Shown: one piece after another, positions 1 to 7,551 of the stretch
Layout of the letters: every line of letters begins with the position of its first letter
How positions within the stretch are numbered: position 1 is the stretch's first letter
DNA from: Bacillota bacterium
GTDB lineage: Bacteria > Bacillota_A > Clostridia > Lachnospirales > Lachnospiraceae
Length of the DNA stretch: 16,172 nucleotides
Direction: 5' to 3'
Assembly (NCBI GenBank): GCA_023443925.1
Contig: JAEZSL010000317.1
Span: forward strand, 1 to 16,172
Translations under genes and position numbers: made by a program
Notes under the pieces: model-generated
The model's input: the letters and a program-made list of their open reading frames with translations, nothing else
The model's database searches: none
Told to the model about the DNA's origin: nothing

Positions 1-165
1 ATTCTTACTTCCGCATCCATCCTCTGCCTTCTCAGGTTTCCCCAATGACTGATTTTCATCAACGAGAATGGACTCCACGTATACAGCGGCGGTACCGTCC
101 GGGATTCTCACCCGCTTCCCTTGTTCATCCATACTCACTAAACGGAGCATGGCCACAAAAAGTCC
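1..165 (-). promoter_or_regulatory. Cobalamin (B12) riboswitch, truncated by the window edge
   Basis: Read on the minus strand, positions 120-79 match the conserved cobalamin-riboswitch core: GGGAAGCGGGTGAGAATCCC, then GGACGGTACCGCCGCTGTA (consensus GGGAAnnnGGTGnnAAtCC ... CGGtCCCGCCaCTGTa). Upstream, 152-145 and 136-129 form an 8-bp stem (CCATGCTC/GAGTATGG) in the expected place for an early helix. Downstream, GGGGAAACCTGAGAAGGC and GATGCGGAAGTAAG resemble the usual run towards the B12 box, which would lie just beyond base 1. The element would bind adenosyl- or methylcobalamin and repress a B12-related gene off the left edge. The class assignment is family knowledge; the aptamer end and target gene are not visible. 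Confidence 0.85.
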
Positions 166-182
166 TTTTTATTAAAATAATT

Positions 183-210
183 AATGCCCATTCTAAAGAG
201 AGTGAGCATT
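183..210 (-). terminator. Hairpin terminator between the two riboswitch-like elements
   Basis: On the minus strand AATGCTCA (210-203) pairs with TGGGCATT (190-183) across a 12-nt loop, giving an 8-bp stem with one G-U pair. It is followed by the U-rich run AATTATTTTAAT. It sits just after the first riboswitch-like element and before the second, where a transcription-terminating expression platform is expected. The U-run is imperfect, so strength is uncertain. Confidence 0.5.
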
Positions 211-249
211 CCAGGTAGTATATAACATAACAGATTGCGCACTTAAATA

Positions 250-362
250 GAAGTTCATAAAGGATACGACCTTCGCTGACTTATACTTGTTACCAGTAAT
301 TACAGCAAGTTTCCTTGTGCCGGAATTTCACCAAACTTTTGATTAAGAGTAACTGCTTTACT
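250..362 (-). promoter_or_regulatory. Probable second, shorter cobalamin riboswitch
   Basis: On the minus strand the stretch 335-262 contains TTTGGTGAAATTCCGGCAC, a GAAA-capped hairpin CAAG-GAAA-CTTG running straight into CTGTAA, and then TATAAGTCAG. This order (GGTGAAAnTCC, short helix, CTGTAA, then a B12-box-like AAGTCAG) matches the cobalamin aptamer core. The usual GGGAA is absent and the box after AAGTCAG (CGAAGGTCGTATCC) is divergent. A closing helix TAAAG/CTTTA (about 361-357 with 260-256) can form. The compact size suggests a short-class cobalamin aptamer. It could instead be a degenerate or different aptamer. Confidence 0.5.
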
Positions 363-403
363 ATGCATTCCTCATCGCATCTGTTAATTATTTAATTAAA
401 CTA

Positions 404-432
404 ATTATACAGTAACTCTTAAATCATGTCAA
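404..432 (-). promoter_or_regulatory. Near-perfect sigma-A promoter for the riboswitch leader
   Basis: On the minus strand TTGACA (432-427) and TATAAT (409-404) are both consensus hexamers with a 17-bp spacer. The predicted start is near 397, giving a leader of at least about 400 nt that passes through both cobalamin-like elements before leaving the window on the left. Confidence 0.85.
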
Positions 433-446
433 TACGGTACTTCCTC

Positions 447-480
447 TGTCCATGACAAAGTGCTTTCTTTGTCATGGACA
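447..480. terminator. Perfect 14-bp hairpin downstream of the MetE-like gene
   Basis: TGTCCATGACAAAG (447-460) and CTTTGTCATGGACA (467-480) are perfect inverted repeats around a 6-nt loop. The hairpin lies 30 bp past the stop of the MetE-like gene and 15 bp upstream of the leader promoter's -35 box. Neither side has a clear T-run, so termination would be imperfect. A protein-binding palindrome or mRNA 3'-end stabiliser are alternatives. Confidence 0.5.
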
Positions 481-510
481 ACCTACTTCCTTCAAACAGA
501 TAAAAGATAA

Positions 511-1623
511 TTATGACCATACCTCTTTTACAATTTCCTGTATTAATTGCAATTTGGCCCACTGTTCCTCTTCCGTCAGTTTATTGCCCTCTTCCGTGGA
601 AGCAAAGCCGCACTGGGGGCTGAGACATAATCGTTCCAGGGGAATATATTTTTGCGCTTCCCTGATTCGCTTTATGATGTGTTCCTTATTCTCCAATACA
701 GGGGATTTTGTTGTGACGAGTCCCAATACAACCTGCTTATCCTCACTGACATATTGGAGCGGTTCAAAATCGCCGGAGCGCCCATCATCAAATTCCAAAT
801 AAAAGGCATTTACCTTTTCCCCTGCAAAAAGGTCTTTTGCTACCCGGTCATACCCACCCTGGCAGGCCCAGGTGGAATGGAAATTGCCGCGGCAGATATG
901 AGTATTGATAACCAGATCTTCCGGCTTATCTTCAATGGCAAGATTATTAATCCGGATTAATTTATCAATAATCTGCTGCAGCCCCGCTTCATCCGTACCA
1001 AAAATAAAACACGCATTGGGATCAACACAAACACCCCAGGTACAGTCATCAAACTGGATATTTCTGCATCCGGCAGCATAGAGATCCCGGATTACTTTTT
1101 TGTAAGCCTTCGCAATATCCTGAATCAACTCCTCTTCTTCGGCGTAAATTGCTCTGGTGCCGGCTAAATTATCCGGTATAATCATCTGAAACAAAAATTG
1201 TGCAGGAGCAGGGATCGTCTGTCGTGCAACCGTATCCTCCTTTTCAAATTGTTTCACAAATTGAAAATGTTCCACAAAGGGATGTCTGTCAACGGATACT
1301 TTTCCGGTAAGAAAGGTATCATCAATAAGAGCTGCCTCGCCATGAAACGGAATTCCATTGTCCGTTTTCTTATGCCCGATACCGTTAAATGCCCACATAA
1401 AATCCAAATGCCAGGAACTTCTCCGGAATTCTCCGTCTGTTATAACCGGAAGGCCAGCTTTATTCTGTTTTCCAATCAGTTCCGTTATGGCTCTATCTTC
1501 CACTGCTTTTAATTCTTCTCCACTTATTTTCCTGTCTGCATAATCTTTTCGTGCCTGTTTTAAATAATCGGGTCTCAAAAAACTTCCTACTACATCATAT
1601 CTAAAAGGTGCGTTGTGTTTCAT
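511..1623 (-). CDS. MetE-like (cobalamin-independent) zinc methyltransferase, YxjG/YxjH type
   Basis: A 370-residue protein of the stand-alone MetE C-terminal-domain family (COG0620). It would transfer a methyl group to homocysteine or a related thiol at a zinc centre in the cytoplasm. Visible motifs are VVGSFLRP (11-18), VITDGEFRR (60-68), FDDCTWG (191-197) and LSPQCGF (334-340). The four zinc ligands of MetE have clear counterparts: His242 and Cys244 in THICRGN, Glu277 in FYLEFDD, and Cys338. The fold is complete but half the length of classical MetE, so the folate-binding N-terminal half is absent and the methyl donor cannot be read from sequence. The start has the SD-like GGGAG about 8 nt upstream. 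It lies downstream of a LysR gene but behind that gene's terminator, so it is probably transcribed separately. Family is sure; exact substrate is not. Confidence 0.88.
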   Translation of the reverse strand: MKHNAPFRYDVVGSFLRPDYLKQARKDYADRKISGEELKAVEDRAITELIGKQNKAGLPVITDGEFRRSSWHLDFMWAFNGIGHKKTDNGIPFHGEAALIDDTFLTGKVSVDRHPFVEHFQFVKQFEKEDTVARQTIPAPAQFLFQMIIPDNLAGTRAIYAEEEELIQDIAKAYKKVIRDLYAAGCRNIQFDDCTWGVCVDPNACFIFGTDEAGLQQIIDKLIRINNLAIEDKPEDLVINTHICRGNFHSTWACQGGYDRVAKDLFAGEKVNAFYLEFDDGRSGDFEPLQYVSEDKQVVLGLVTTKSPVLENKEHIIKRIREAQKYIPLERLCLSPQCGFASTEEGNKLTEEEQWAKLQLIQEIVKEVWS

Positions 1624-1672
1624 ATCTCATTCTCCCATCTTAAATTAATTTAATACTTTCTTTCTGTCTCCT

Positions 1673-1701
1673 ATTATAAATTATTCTTCTCATTACGGAA
1701 A
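1673..1701 (-). promoter_or_regulatory. Possible promoter of the MetE-like gene
   Basis: A consensus TATAAT (minus strand, 1678-1673) sits about 50 bp before the start codon and just after the lysR terminator. The -35 region at 17 bp (TTTCCG) is poor, so activation by a regulator would be plausible. Confidence 0.4.
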
Positions 1702-1703
1702 AT

Positions 1704-1753
1704 ACTAAAAAAAATGTGTTTGCCATAGTTTTAAGCTATAGCAAGCACATTTT
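1704..1753 (-). terminator. Intrinsic terminator of the LysR gene
   Basis: On the minus strand AAAATGTGCTTGCTATAG pairs with CTATGGCAAACACATTTT (two mismatches, 6-nt loop) and runs directly into eight Ts. This is a textbook intrinsic terminator about 75 bp after the lysR stop. A shorter TTTT on the plus side could give weak bidirectional activity. Confidence 0.85.
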
Positions 1754-1827
1754 GCTTTCATAACCATATATTTATTCACAATAGCATTCCAGGTCAAAAG
1801 GTCAATCCTATTTAATCAGTTGATTCC

Positions 1828-2739
1828 CTACCGGACGTACTCCATCACCTGTATCTTTAACGCATCCATATAAGCTTTTCCATACCTGCTAAGAGGCATG
1901 TTCTTTTTCTTAATGGCAGCAACCCTCATAAACTCATCCACCTGAAGCGGCTTGGCAATGATATTTTCACCATTTAGTTCTTTACTAATCACCCCTGTAC
2001 TAACCGTATATCCGTTTAAACCGATTACCAGATTAAAAAGCGTGGCCCGGTCTCTGACCTTAATGTTTTTGCTCCGGTCAATGGTGCTGAGAATTTCTTC
2101 AGAAAAATAAAAGGAATTATAATCTCCCTGTTCAAAAGAAAGATATGGATACTCGTCCAGTTCGTTTAAGGTTAATACTTCCTTACCTGCCAGCGGGTGC
2201 TTTGAACTGATGAATACATGGGGCTTTGCAACAAAAAGTTCCTCAAACTCCAAACCGTTCTGCTTGATAAACTTCATAATGACTTCCTGATTTTTGGAAG
2301 ACGTGTACAAAATCCCGATTTCACTCTTCAGCCGGTTTACATCCTCAATAATCTCGTAAGTCTGTGTCTCCCTAAGGGTAAAATCATATTGGTTCCCGCC
2401 AAACTCCCGGATCACATCTACAAAAGCATTTACGGCAAACGAATAATGCTGGGTGGATACGGAAAACCTTGGGCTTTGCTGCTTCACATTCAAAAACTTT
2501 TCTTCCAGCAGGTTAGCCTGTTCCAGAACCTGTCTGGCATAGGCCAGGAATTCATCCCCCACATTAGATACGACAATGCCTTTATTCGTTCTGTGAAAGA
2601 TAGAAATCTGCATCTCATTTTCCAGCTCTTTAATGGAATTCGTAAGACTTGGCTGTGAAATAAATAATTCCTTGGCAGCCTCACTGATCGTTCCTTTTTC
2701 CGCAACGGTTACCACATATTTTAGCTGTTGTAATGTCAT
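1828..2739 (-). CDS. LysR-family transcriptional regulator
   Basis: A 303-residue LysR-type regulator of normal family length. The N-terminal winged helix-turn-helix is plain: LQQLKYVVTVAEKGTISEAA, then SQPSLTNSIKELE and a FHRTNKGIVVSNVG wing within the first 65 residues. A linker helix (about 66-90) and the effector-binding periplasmic-binding-protein-like domain (about 92-300) follow. The start is fixed by the strong SD AAGGAGGG 8 nt upstream. The gene is divergent from the choloylglycine-hydrolase-family gene and precedes the MetE-like methyltransferase, so either could be a target. The effector domain reminds me of the methionine/cysteine regulators MtaR/CmbR, which would fit control of the MetE-like gene, but that is an inference from general resemblance only. 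Confidence 0.92.
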   Translation of the reverse strand: MTLQQLKYVVTVAEKGTISEAAKELFISQPSLTNSIKELENEMQISIFHRTNKGIVVSNVGDEFLAYARQVLEQANLLEEKFLNVKQQSPRFSVSTQHYSFAVNAFVDVIREFGGNQYDFTLRETQTYEIIEDVNRLKSEIGILYTSSKNQEVIMKFIKQNGLEFEELFVAKPHVFISSKHPLAGKEVLTLNELDEYPYLSFEQGDYNSFYFSEEILSTIDRSKNIKVRDRATLFNLVIGLNGYTVSTGVISKELNGENIIAKPLQVDEFMRVAAIKKKNMPLSRYGKAYMDALKIQVMEYVR

Positions 2740-2881
2740 ACTGTTATCCCTCCTTAATTAAGTTCAAAAAAACAGGATATTTTGGAGAATACAAATGATT
2801 GCCTGAATAACGTCAGAACAATGTATCATATTATTATTTCAATTTAATATATTATATAGACAGCAAATGGAGGTTATACAA

Positions 2882-3817
2882 ATGTGTACGGCAATGACTC
2901 TCCAATCACGTTCCAAAGAGCGTTTCTTTGGGCGGACCATGGACTTCTCACATGATATAATACCTCAGCTTTATATAATCCCAAGTAACTATGTATGGAA
3001 AAATAACTTAAACAACCATAAATACAAAGATACTTATCGTTTTATCGGACTTGGTCAGGAACTTGATGGTATGTTTGGATTTTTTGACGGAGTTAATGAA
3101 AAAGGGTTCGCCGCCGCAGTTTTATATTTTGCAGGATATGCCCAGTATAATACGGATTCTACTGATAAGACTTCAGAACCCATTGCATCCACTGATTTTC
3201 TCCACTATATCCTGGGCAGATGTGCCTCTGTAAGAGAATTATCCGCATTGTTAAAGGATATCACCCTCATCGGTATTCCGGACCCTGTAACCCACACCAT
3301 TGCACCGTTGCATTGGATGGCCGTTGACAGAAGCGGAGCATGTGTTGTAATCGAGCCCACGGAAAGAGGCCTTAAATTAATCAACAATCCTATAGGTATA
3401 ATGGCAAACAGTCCGGATTTTAACTGGCATATGACGAATTTAAGAAACTATATGGGAGTTTCACCGACACAAACAATGGAAGTCTTCTGGGATACTGTCA
3501 AATTAACTCCTTTTGGCCAGGCCGGAGGAACCGTCCCTCTGCCGGGTGGGTTTACCTCACCGGAGCGCTTTGTACGCACCGCTTACTTAAAATCACATTT
3601 GCCGGAGCCAAAGGACAGCAGGGAAGCGATTGCTGCATGCTTTCATATTATGGAAAGCGTCTCTATCCCAAAGGGAGCGGTTATAACAAATCGAAACACC
3701 TACGATTATACGAAATACACCGCCTTCATGAATATCCATACCTGTGAATACTTCTATAAAACATACGATGATCTATATGTAAATGCTGCCGATCTATGGT
3801 GTACGGAGACTGTTTAA
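2882..3817 (+). CDS. Choloylglycine hydrolase / penicillin V acylase family amidase
   Basis: An Ntn-hydrolase of the linear amide C-N hydrolase family (COG3049), which cleaves amide bonds of conjugated bile salts, penicillin V or N-acyl compounds. The ATG at 2882 is preferred over the in-frame ATG at 2867 for two reasons: TGGAGGT lies 7-8 nt before it, and it yields MCTAM, so that Cys2 becomes the N-terminal nucleophile after Met removal. This gives 311 residues, close to the family's usual ~320. Matching catalytic positions are Cys2, Arg18 and Asp21 (FGRTMDFS), Asn176 (ANSPDF) and Arg229 (SPERFVRTAY). The residue that I recall as Asn82 in bile salt hydrolases and Tyr in penicillin V acylases appears here as Tyr86 (FAGYAQY), which leans towards an acylase-like enzyme. 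No signal peptide is seen, so it is cytoplasmic. Its promoter is unclear. Confidence 0.9.
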   Translation: MCTAMTLQSRSKERFFGRTMDFSHDIIPQLYIIPSNYVWKNNLNNHKYKDTYRFIGLGQELDGMFGFFDGVNEKGFAAAVLYFAGYAQYNTDSTDKTSEPIASTDFLHYILGRCASVRELSALLKDITLIGIPDPVTHTIAPLHWMAVDRSGACVVIEPTERGLKLINNPIGIMANSPDFNWHMTNLRNYMGVSPTQTMEVFWDTVKLTPFGQAGGTVPLPGGFTSPERFVRTAYLKSHLPEPKDSREAIAACFHIMESVSIPKGAVITNRNTYDYTKYTAFMNIHTCEYFYKTYDDLYVNAADLWCTETV

Positions 3818-3820
3818 TTC

Positions 3821-3863
3821 AAGGACCTGTTCCCTTTTTATTTCAGGGTTCAGGTCTTTCTTG
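3821..3863 (+). terminator. Terminator of the amidase gene
   Basis: AAGGACCTG (3821-3829) pairs with CAGGTCTTT (3851-3859), with CCC/GGG pairing further in and a T-rich loop. A short T-rich run (TTTCTT) follows the stem. It lies directly after the amidase stop codon. On the minus strand the same hairpin could end MFS transcripts, with a weaker T-run. Confidence 0.65.
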
Positions 3864-3931
3864 ATGTAATTCCCGCCTTCTTCCTATTCACGGTTAAGTA
3901 CTTCGCCGGCTCTTTTATCCCACGCTCAAGA

Positions 3932-5152
3932 TCAAGTATGCCTGATATAAGGCTTTTTCAACAGAATCAGCCAGGATACCAGACTTATGATACCTATAAT
4001 TAAGTAAAGTGTCCCCATGAGAACCACCCGGTTTGCGGAACCAATCGAAATCAGCAGCATGCCTATGCTGCCAAATAGAGTAAAAGTACAGCCCATCAAC
4101 GAGGATGCTGCACCGGTATCTCCCTGAACCTGTTCGATCAAAAGATTTGTTCTTGGCGGCCCCAATATATTACCGCAGAAAGAGGCTGGTATCAGACACA
4201 GGCAAAAGACCAGAGGACCCTTTGAACCAACGGTAATGAGTAAAAGCCCGCAAAGAGCCACCACAACATAAACCGCTTTGATTATTGTCTTGTAATGAAT
4301 ATATTTTGATATTCTTATATAAACCATGGGTCCCAGTAAAAGAAACACCGCATTTGCCGCAAAATAATAACTGTAACCCTTTTCGCTTACTCCGAAGCCA
4401 TCCACATAAATGTAGGATGAGGCTGATATAAATGACATAAACGCAATATTCAGAAGAGCAAACGTTAATAAAAGAGTGATAAACCCCTTATTTCTGGCCA
4501 CTACTCCCAGTCTGCCCAGTGCATCTTTTATATTTCCTTCCGAGCGGGCACCTATTGTTTCCTGCATAGCCACGCTGCCCGCCACGCTGACCACGCCGAC
4601 TAAGGAAAGTGCAACAAATACGCCGCGCCAGGACAGCACATTTAAGATAAAAGCTCCAATCATGGGGGATACAATGGGTGAGGTGGTAGCCATGGATTGT
4701 ACAATGGCCAGTATCCGGACACGTTTTTTACCGCTGTACAGATCCTTAACAATGGCCGTTGAAACGGCAGTAGCAGAACCACAGCCGATAGACTGCAGAA
4801 TACGGAACGCTATTAGTTCATATACATTTGTTGAGAAAATGCATAGAATACTGGCTGCCGTATAGATACTCAGCCCGATTAGCAGTACCGGCTTTCTTCC
4901 ATATTTATCACTGAGCGGCCCCCAAACTAAAGTTCCCCCTGCATAAAACAGAAAGAAAAAAATCAAGGTTAGATTTACCATCCCAGGTGTAGTATGCAGA
5001 CTTTCCACCATTCTTGGAAGAGCCGGCAGGTATATATCCGTGGATAAAGGTATAAAAGCTCCTAAAAAGGCGATAAATACAATAAATCCTTTATCGCCCA
5101 GATACTTTTGACTGCTCTTTACCTGCTCCTCTTCAATTGTAATATTATCCAT
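3932..5152 (-). CDS. Bcr/CflA-type MFS drug efflux transporter
   Basis: A 406-residue, 12-helix major facilitator protein of the plasma membrane, predicted to export drugs by proton exchange. The first helix carries FIPLSTDIYLPALPRM, the TDxYLPALP signature of the Bcr/CflA group. The MFS motif A, GPLSDKYGRKP, follows helix 2, and GPPRTN lies in the second half. I place the start at 5152 because AAGGAGGT is 4-5 nt before it. A longer in-frame start at 5188 adds 12 residues without an SD. It is the gene after the UvrA-like ATPase on the same strand, with a 105-bp gap holding a perfect hairpin. Both may protect against the same toxic compound, but substrate and co-regulation are inferred. Confidence 0.9.
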   Translation of the reverse strand: MDNITIEEEQVKSSQKYLGDKGFIVFIAFLGAFIPLSTDIYLPALPRMVESLHTTPGMVNLTLIFFFLFYAGGTLVWGPLSDKYGRKPVLLIGLSIYTAASILCIFSTNVYELIAFRILQSIGCGSATAVSTAIVKDLYSGKKRVRILAIVQSMATTSPIVSPMIGAFILNVLSWRGVFVALSLVGVVSVAGSVAMQETIGARSEGNIKDALGRLGVVARNKGFITLLLTFALLNIAFMSFISASSYIYVDGFGVSEKGYSYYFAANAVFLLLGPMVYIRISKYIHYKTIIKAVYVVVALCGLLLITVGSKGPLVFCLCLIPASFCGNILGPPRTNLLIEQVQGDTGAASSLMGCTFTLFGSIGMLLISIGSANRVVLMGTLYLIIGIISLVSWLILLKKPYIRHT

Positions 5153-5195
5153 CAGGACCTCCTTAATTATAGCAATAAATTCTGTCATTATTCCT

Positions 5196-5232
5196 CAAAT
5201 ACCGGATAGCAGTGTATCCTATCCGGTATTTG
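5196..5232. terminator. Perfect 14-bp hairpin between the UvrA-like and MFS genes
   Basis: CAAATACCGGATAG (5196-5209) and CTATCCGGTATTTG (5219-5232) form a perfect stem with a 9-nt loop, 26 bp after the UvrA-like stop. On the minus strand the stem is followed by AGGAATAAT rather than a T-run, so it is a weak terminator at best. It may allow partial read-through into the exporter, act as an attenuator, or be a repressor palindrome. Confidence 0.5.
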
Positions 5233-5257
5233 TTATATTTCACAAACTTCTTTCCTT

Positions 5258-7495
5258 TTACAAGTATTTTGCAGTAATGGATTCCCTGCTGCTTTTCAGT
5301 TCAGCCGGTATTCCTTCATACAGGATCTCACCGCCTTTGCTGCCGCCCTCAACTCCTATATCGATAATCCAGTCTGCATTACGTATTACATCCAGATTGT
5401 GTTCAATAACTATAACCGTGTTGCCCTTGTCAACCAGGCGGTCAATAATAGCCAGAATACTGGTAATATCAGACATATGCAAACCTGTTGTGGGTTCGTC
5501 CATAATATAGATATTACCTTTTTTGCTTAATTCCTTAGCAAGCTTTAAACGCTGGCACTCACCGCCGGAAAGAGTATCTAAGGGTTGTCCCAGTGTCATA
5601 TAATGAAGTCCTACATCAACAATTAACTTTAGCTTGTTTCTAATCTCTTTCTGGTTAAAAAACTCAACCGCTTCTGCGATTGTCATATCAAGGACTTCCA
5701 CAATGGATTTTCCGTTGTACTTATACAAAAGAACCTCCTGCCGGAACCGTTTGCCGCCGCACTCTTCGCAGACAGTCTGGGCAGCGTCCATAAAGGAGAG
5801 ATCAGTTTCTATATAGCCTCGTCCCTTACAGGCTTCACAGGCACCTTCTGAATTGTAACTGAATAAACCGGCGCTTACCTTATTCTCCTCTGCGAATAAT
5901 TTACGTATCTGATCCATGATTCCGGTAAAGGTTGCAGGATTAGACCGTAAATTAGCACTGACAGCGGACTGGTCGATAATAATGGCATCTTTAAACTCTT
6001 TTGCAAAAACACCGTTAACAAGAGTTGACTTGCCGGAACCGGCAACTCCGGTAACAACCGTAAAGATACCTTTTGGTATTCGCAGACTGACATTTTTCAG
6101 ATTATGCAGGCTGCTTTTTTTCGTTTCGTAGAAATCACTGCCCTTCCTTGGCTTGGACTTAATGGGCAGACTTCTGCCAATGTATTCCCCAGTCAGTGTC
6201 CCGGCTTTTAAAAGGCCGTCATAACTGCCTTCATATACGATCCTGCCGCCGCTTAAACCGGCTTTTGGCCCTACGTCCACAATGTAATCCGCTACTTTAA
6301 TTACATCCGGGTCATGTTCCACCACGATAACCGTATTGCCCTTATCCCTCAATTTTACCAGCAGTTCATTGAGCCTGTGGACATCCCTTGGGTGAAGTCC
6401 GATGCTTGGTTCATCAAAGATATACATGACCTCGGTGAGGCTGCTTGTAAGATGCTTAATCATTTTTACACGCTGTGATTCACCGCCGGATAATGTGGAG
6501 GTTTCTCTGTCCAGACTGACATAATCAAGACCGATCTGAATTAAATCCTTCAGACGCTCAGTTAAATTTATAATAATAGGTCTGACATTGGGATTATCAA
6601 TTTTCTGTATAAATTCCAGAAGCTTATCCACCTGCATTGCTGTAAGATCTGCAATGGAATATCCCATGATTTTGGAGGATAATATGGTATCGTTATACCG
6701 GCTGCCGCCGCAGTCATCACATTGCTTCTCCGTTGTATAGGGTGCAATTTTTTGTTTTGAGGCATCTGATTTTTCAAACTCGGTCTTGACATTCTGCATA
6801 ATGAACCGCTCAACCAGTCCCGCATAGGTGGTATTAATTCCCTCCATAACGGTAGAACTAATTTTTACCGGTTTACAATAAACAAGTTTGTCGTACTCCT
6901 CTTTCGAATAATCCTTTATTTTTTTGTCACAGTCAAAATACCCAGTTGAGGCATATATCTTCCACTGCCATGAACCAGGTTTATAACCCGGCAGCAATAT
7001 AGCTCCCTCATTTAACGACTTTTCCAGATCCAGAGCCTTGTTAAGATCCAGTGTAACAAGCCTGCCGATACCCTCACAAGTCTTACACATTCCATTGGGG
7101 TCATTAAATGAAAAATAAGACGAAGGCCCGATGTGGGGTTGTCCGATTCTTGAAAACAGCAGTCTGATCAGCGGATTGATATCTGTTATTGTACCCAGGG
7201 TTGAACGTGAATTGCCGCCGATTCGTTTTTGATCAACGATAATGGCTAAGGACAGGTTTTCAATGGCATCAACATCCGGATGCCCGTACTTGGGCAAATA
7301 GATCTGTACAAACTTGCTGAAAGTTTCATTTAACTGTCGGCCCGCCTCCTGGGCAATGGTTTCAAATACAATGGATGACTTGCCGGAACCGGATACTCCG
7401 GTAAATATAGTTATTTTCTTTTTCGGAATCTTTAAGCTGATATTCCTTAGGTTATTCTCTCTCGCGCCAACTATCTCAATATACTCTTGTTCCAT
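5258..7495 (-). CDS. Compact UvrA-like dual ABC ATPase (UvrA2/DrrC type)
   Basis: A 745-residue cytoplasmic UvrA-family protein with two ABC ATPase halves. Half one has Walker A GVSGSGKS (33-40), zinc cysteines C137/C140 and C259/C262, signature LSGGESQ (335-341), Walker B YIFDEP and His394. Half two has Walker A GVAGSGKS (483-490), zinc cysteines C553/C556 and C576/C579, signature LSGGECQ (642-648), Walker B YIMDEP and His699. It is about 200 residues shorter than true UvrA (~940), and the stretch after the first Walker A (44-130) is too short for the UvrB-binding insert. This fits the UvrA2/DrrC group linked to tolerance of DNA-binding drugs. The ATG at 7495 is chosen because AGGAG sits 7 nt before it; an in-frame TTG at 7510 would overlap that SD. 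A Bcr/CflA exporter follows. Confidence 0.92.
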   Translation of the reverse strand: MEQEYIEIVGARENNLRNISLKIPKKKITIFTGVSGSGKSSIVFETIAQEAGRQLNETFSKFVQIYLPKYGHPDVDAIENLSLAIIVDQKRIGGNSRSTLGTITDINPLIRLLFSRIGQPHIGPSSYFSFNDPNGMCKTCEGIGRLVTLDLNKALDLEKSLNEGAILLPGYKPGSWQWKIYASTGYFDCDKKIKDYSKEEYDKLVYCKPVKISSTVMEGINTTYAGLVERFIMQNVKTEFEKSDASKQKIAPYTTEKQCDDCGGSRYNDTILSSKIMGYSIADLTAMQVDKLLEFIQKIDNPNVRPIIINLTERLKDLIQIGLDYVSLDRETSTLSGGESQRVKMIKHLTSSLTEVMYIFDEPSIGLHPRDVHRLNELLVKLRDKGNTVIVVEHDPDVIKVADYIVDVGPKAGLSGGRIVYEGSYDGLLKAGTLTGEYIGRSLPIKSKPRKGSDFYETKKSSLHNLKNVSLRIPKGIFTVVTGVAGSGKSTLVNGVFAKEFKDAIIIDQSAVSANLRSNPATFTGIMDQIRKLFAEENKVSAGLFSYNSEGACEACKGRGYIETDLSFMDAAQTVCEECGGKRFRQEVLLYKYNGKSIVEVLDMTIAEAVEFFNQKEIRNKLKLIVDVGLHYMTLGQPLDTLSGGECQRLKLAKELSKKGNIYIMDEPTTGLHMSDITSILAIIDRLVDKGNTVIVIEHNLDVIRNADWIIDIGVEGGSKGGEILYEGIPAELKSSRESITAKYL

Positions 7496-7551
7496 GTCCG
7501 GTCTCCTCAAATAATTTAGTTGTTATAGATATATACAAAACTGAAATTGCA

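Noticed and set aside
185..257. A 21-codon frame (MNFYLSAQSVMLYTTWNAHS...) inside the B12 leader on the minus strand
   Set aside because: No SD before its ATG and it runs through the terminator hairpin; best explained as non-coding leader.
452..960. Plus-strand open frames opposite the MetE-like gene
   Set aside because: They overlap a clearly conserved gene on the other strand, lack SDs and have no recognisable composition.
2218..2658. A 146-codon plus-strand frame opposite the LysR gene
   Set aside because: It is antisense to the conserved HTH and effector domains, without a credible start.
5163..5168. TATAAT just before the MFS gene
   Set aside because: The transcript would begin within or after the SD, and no TTGACA lies at proper spacing; likely chance in AT-rich DNA.
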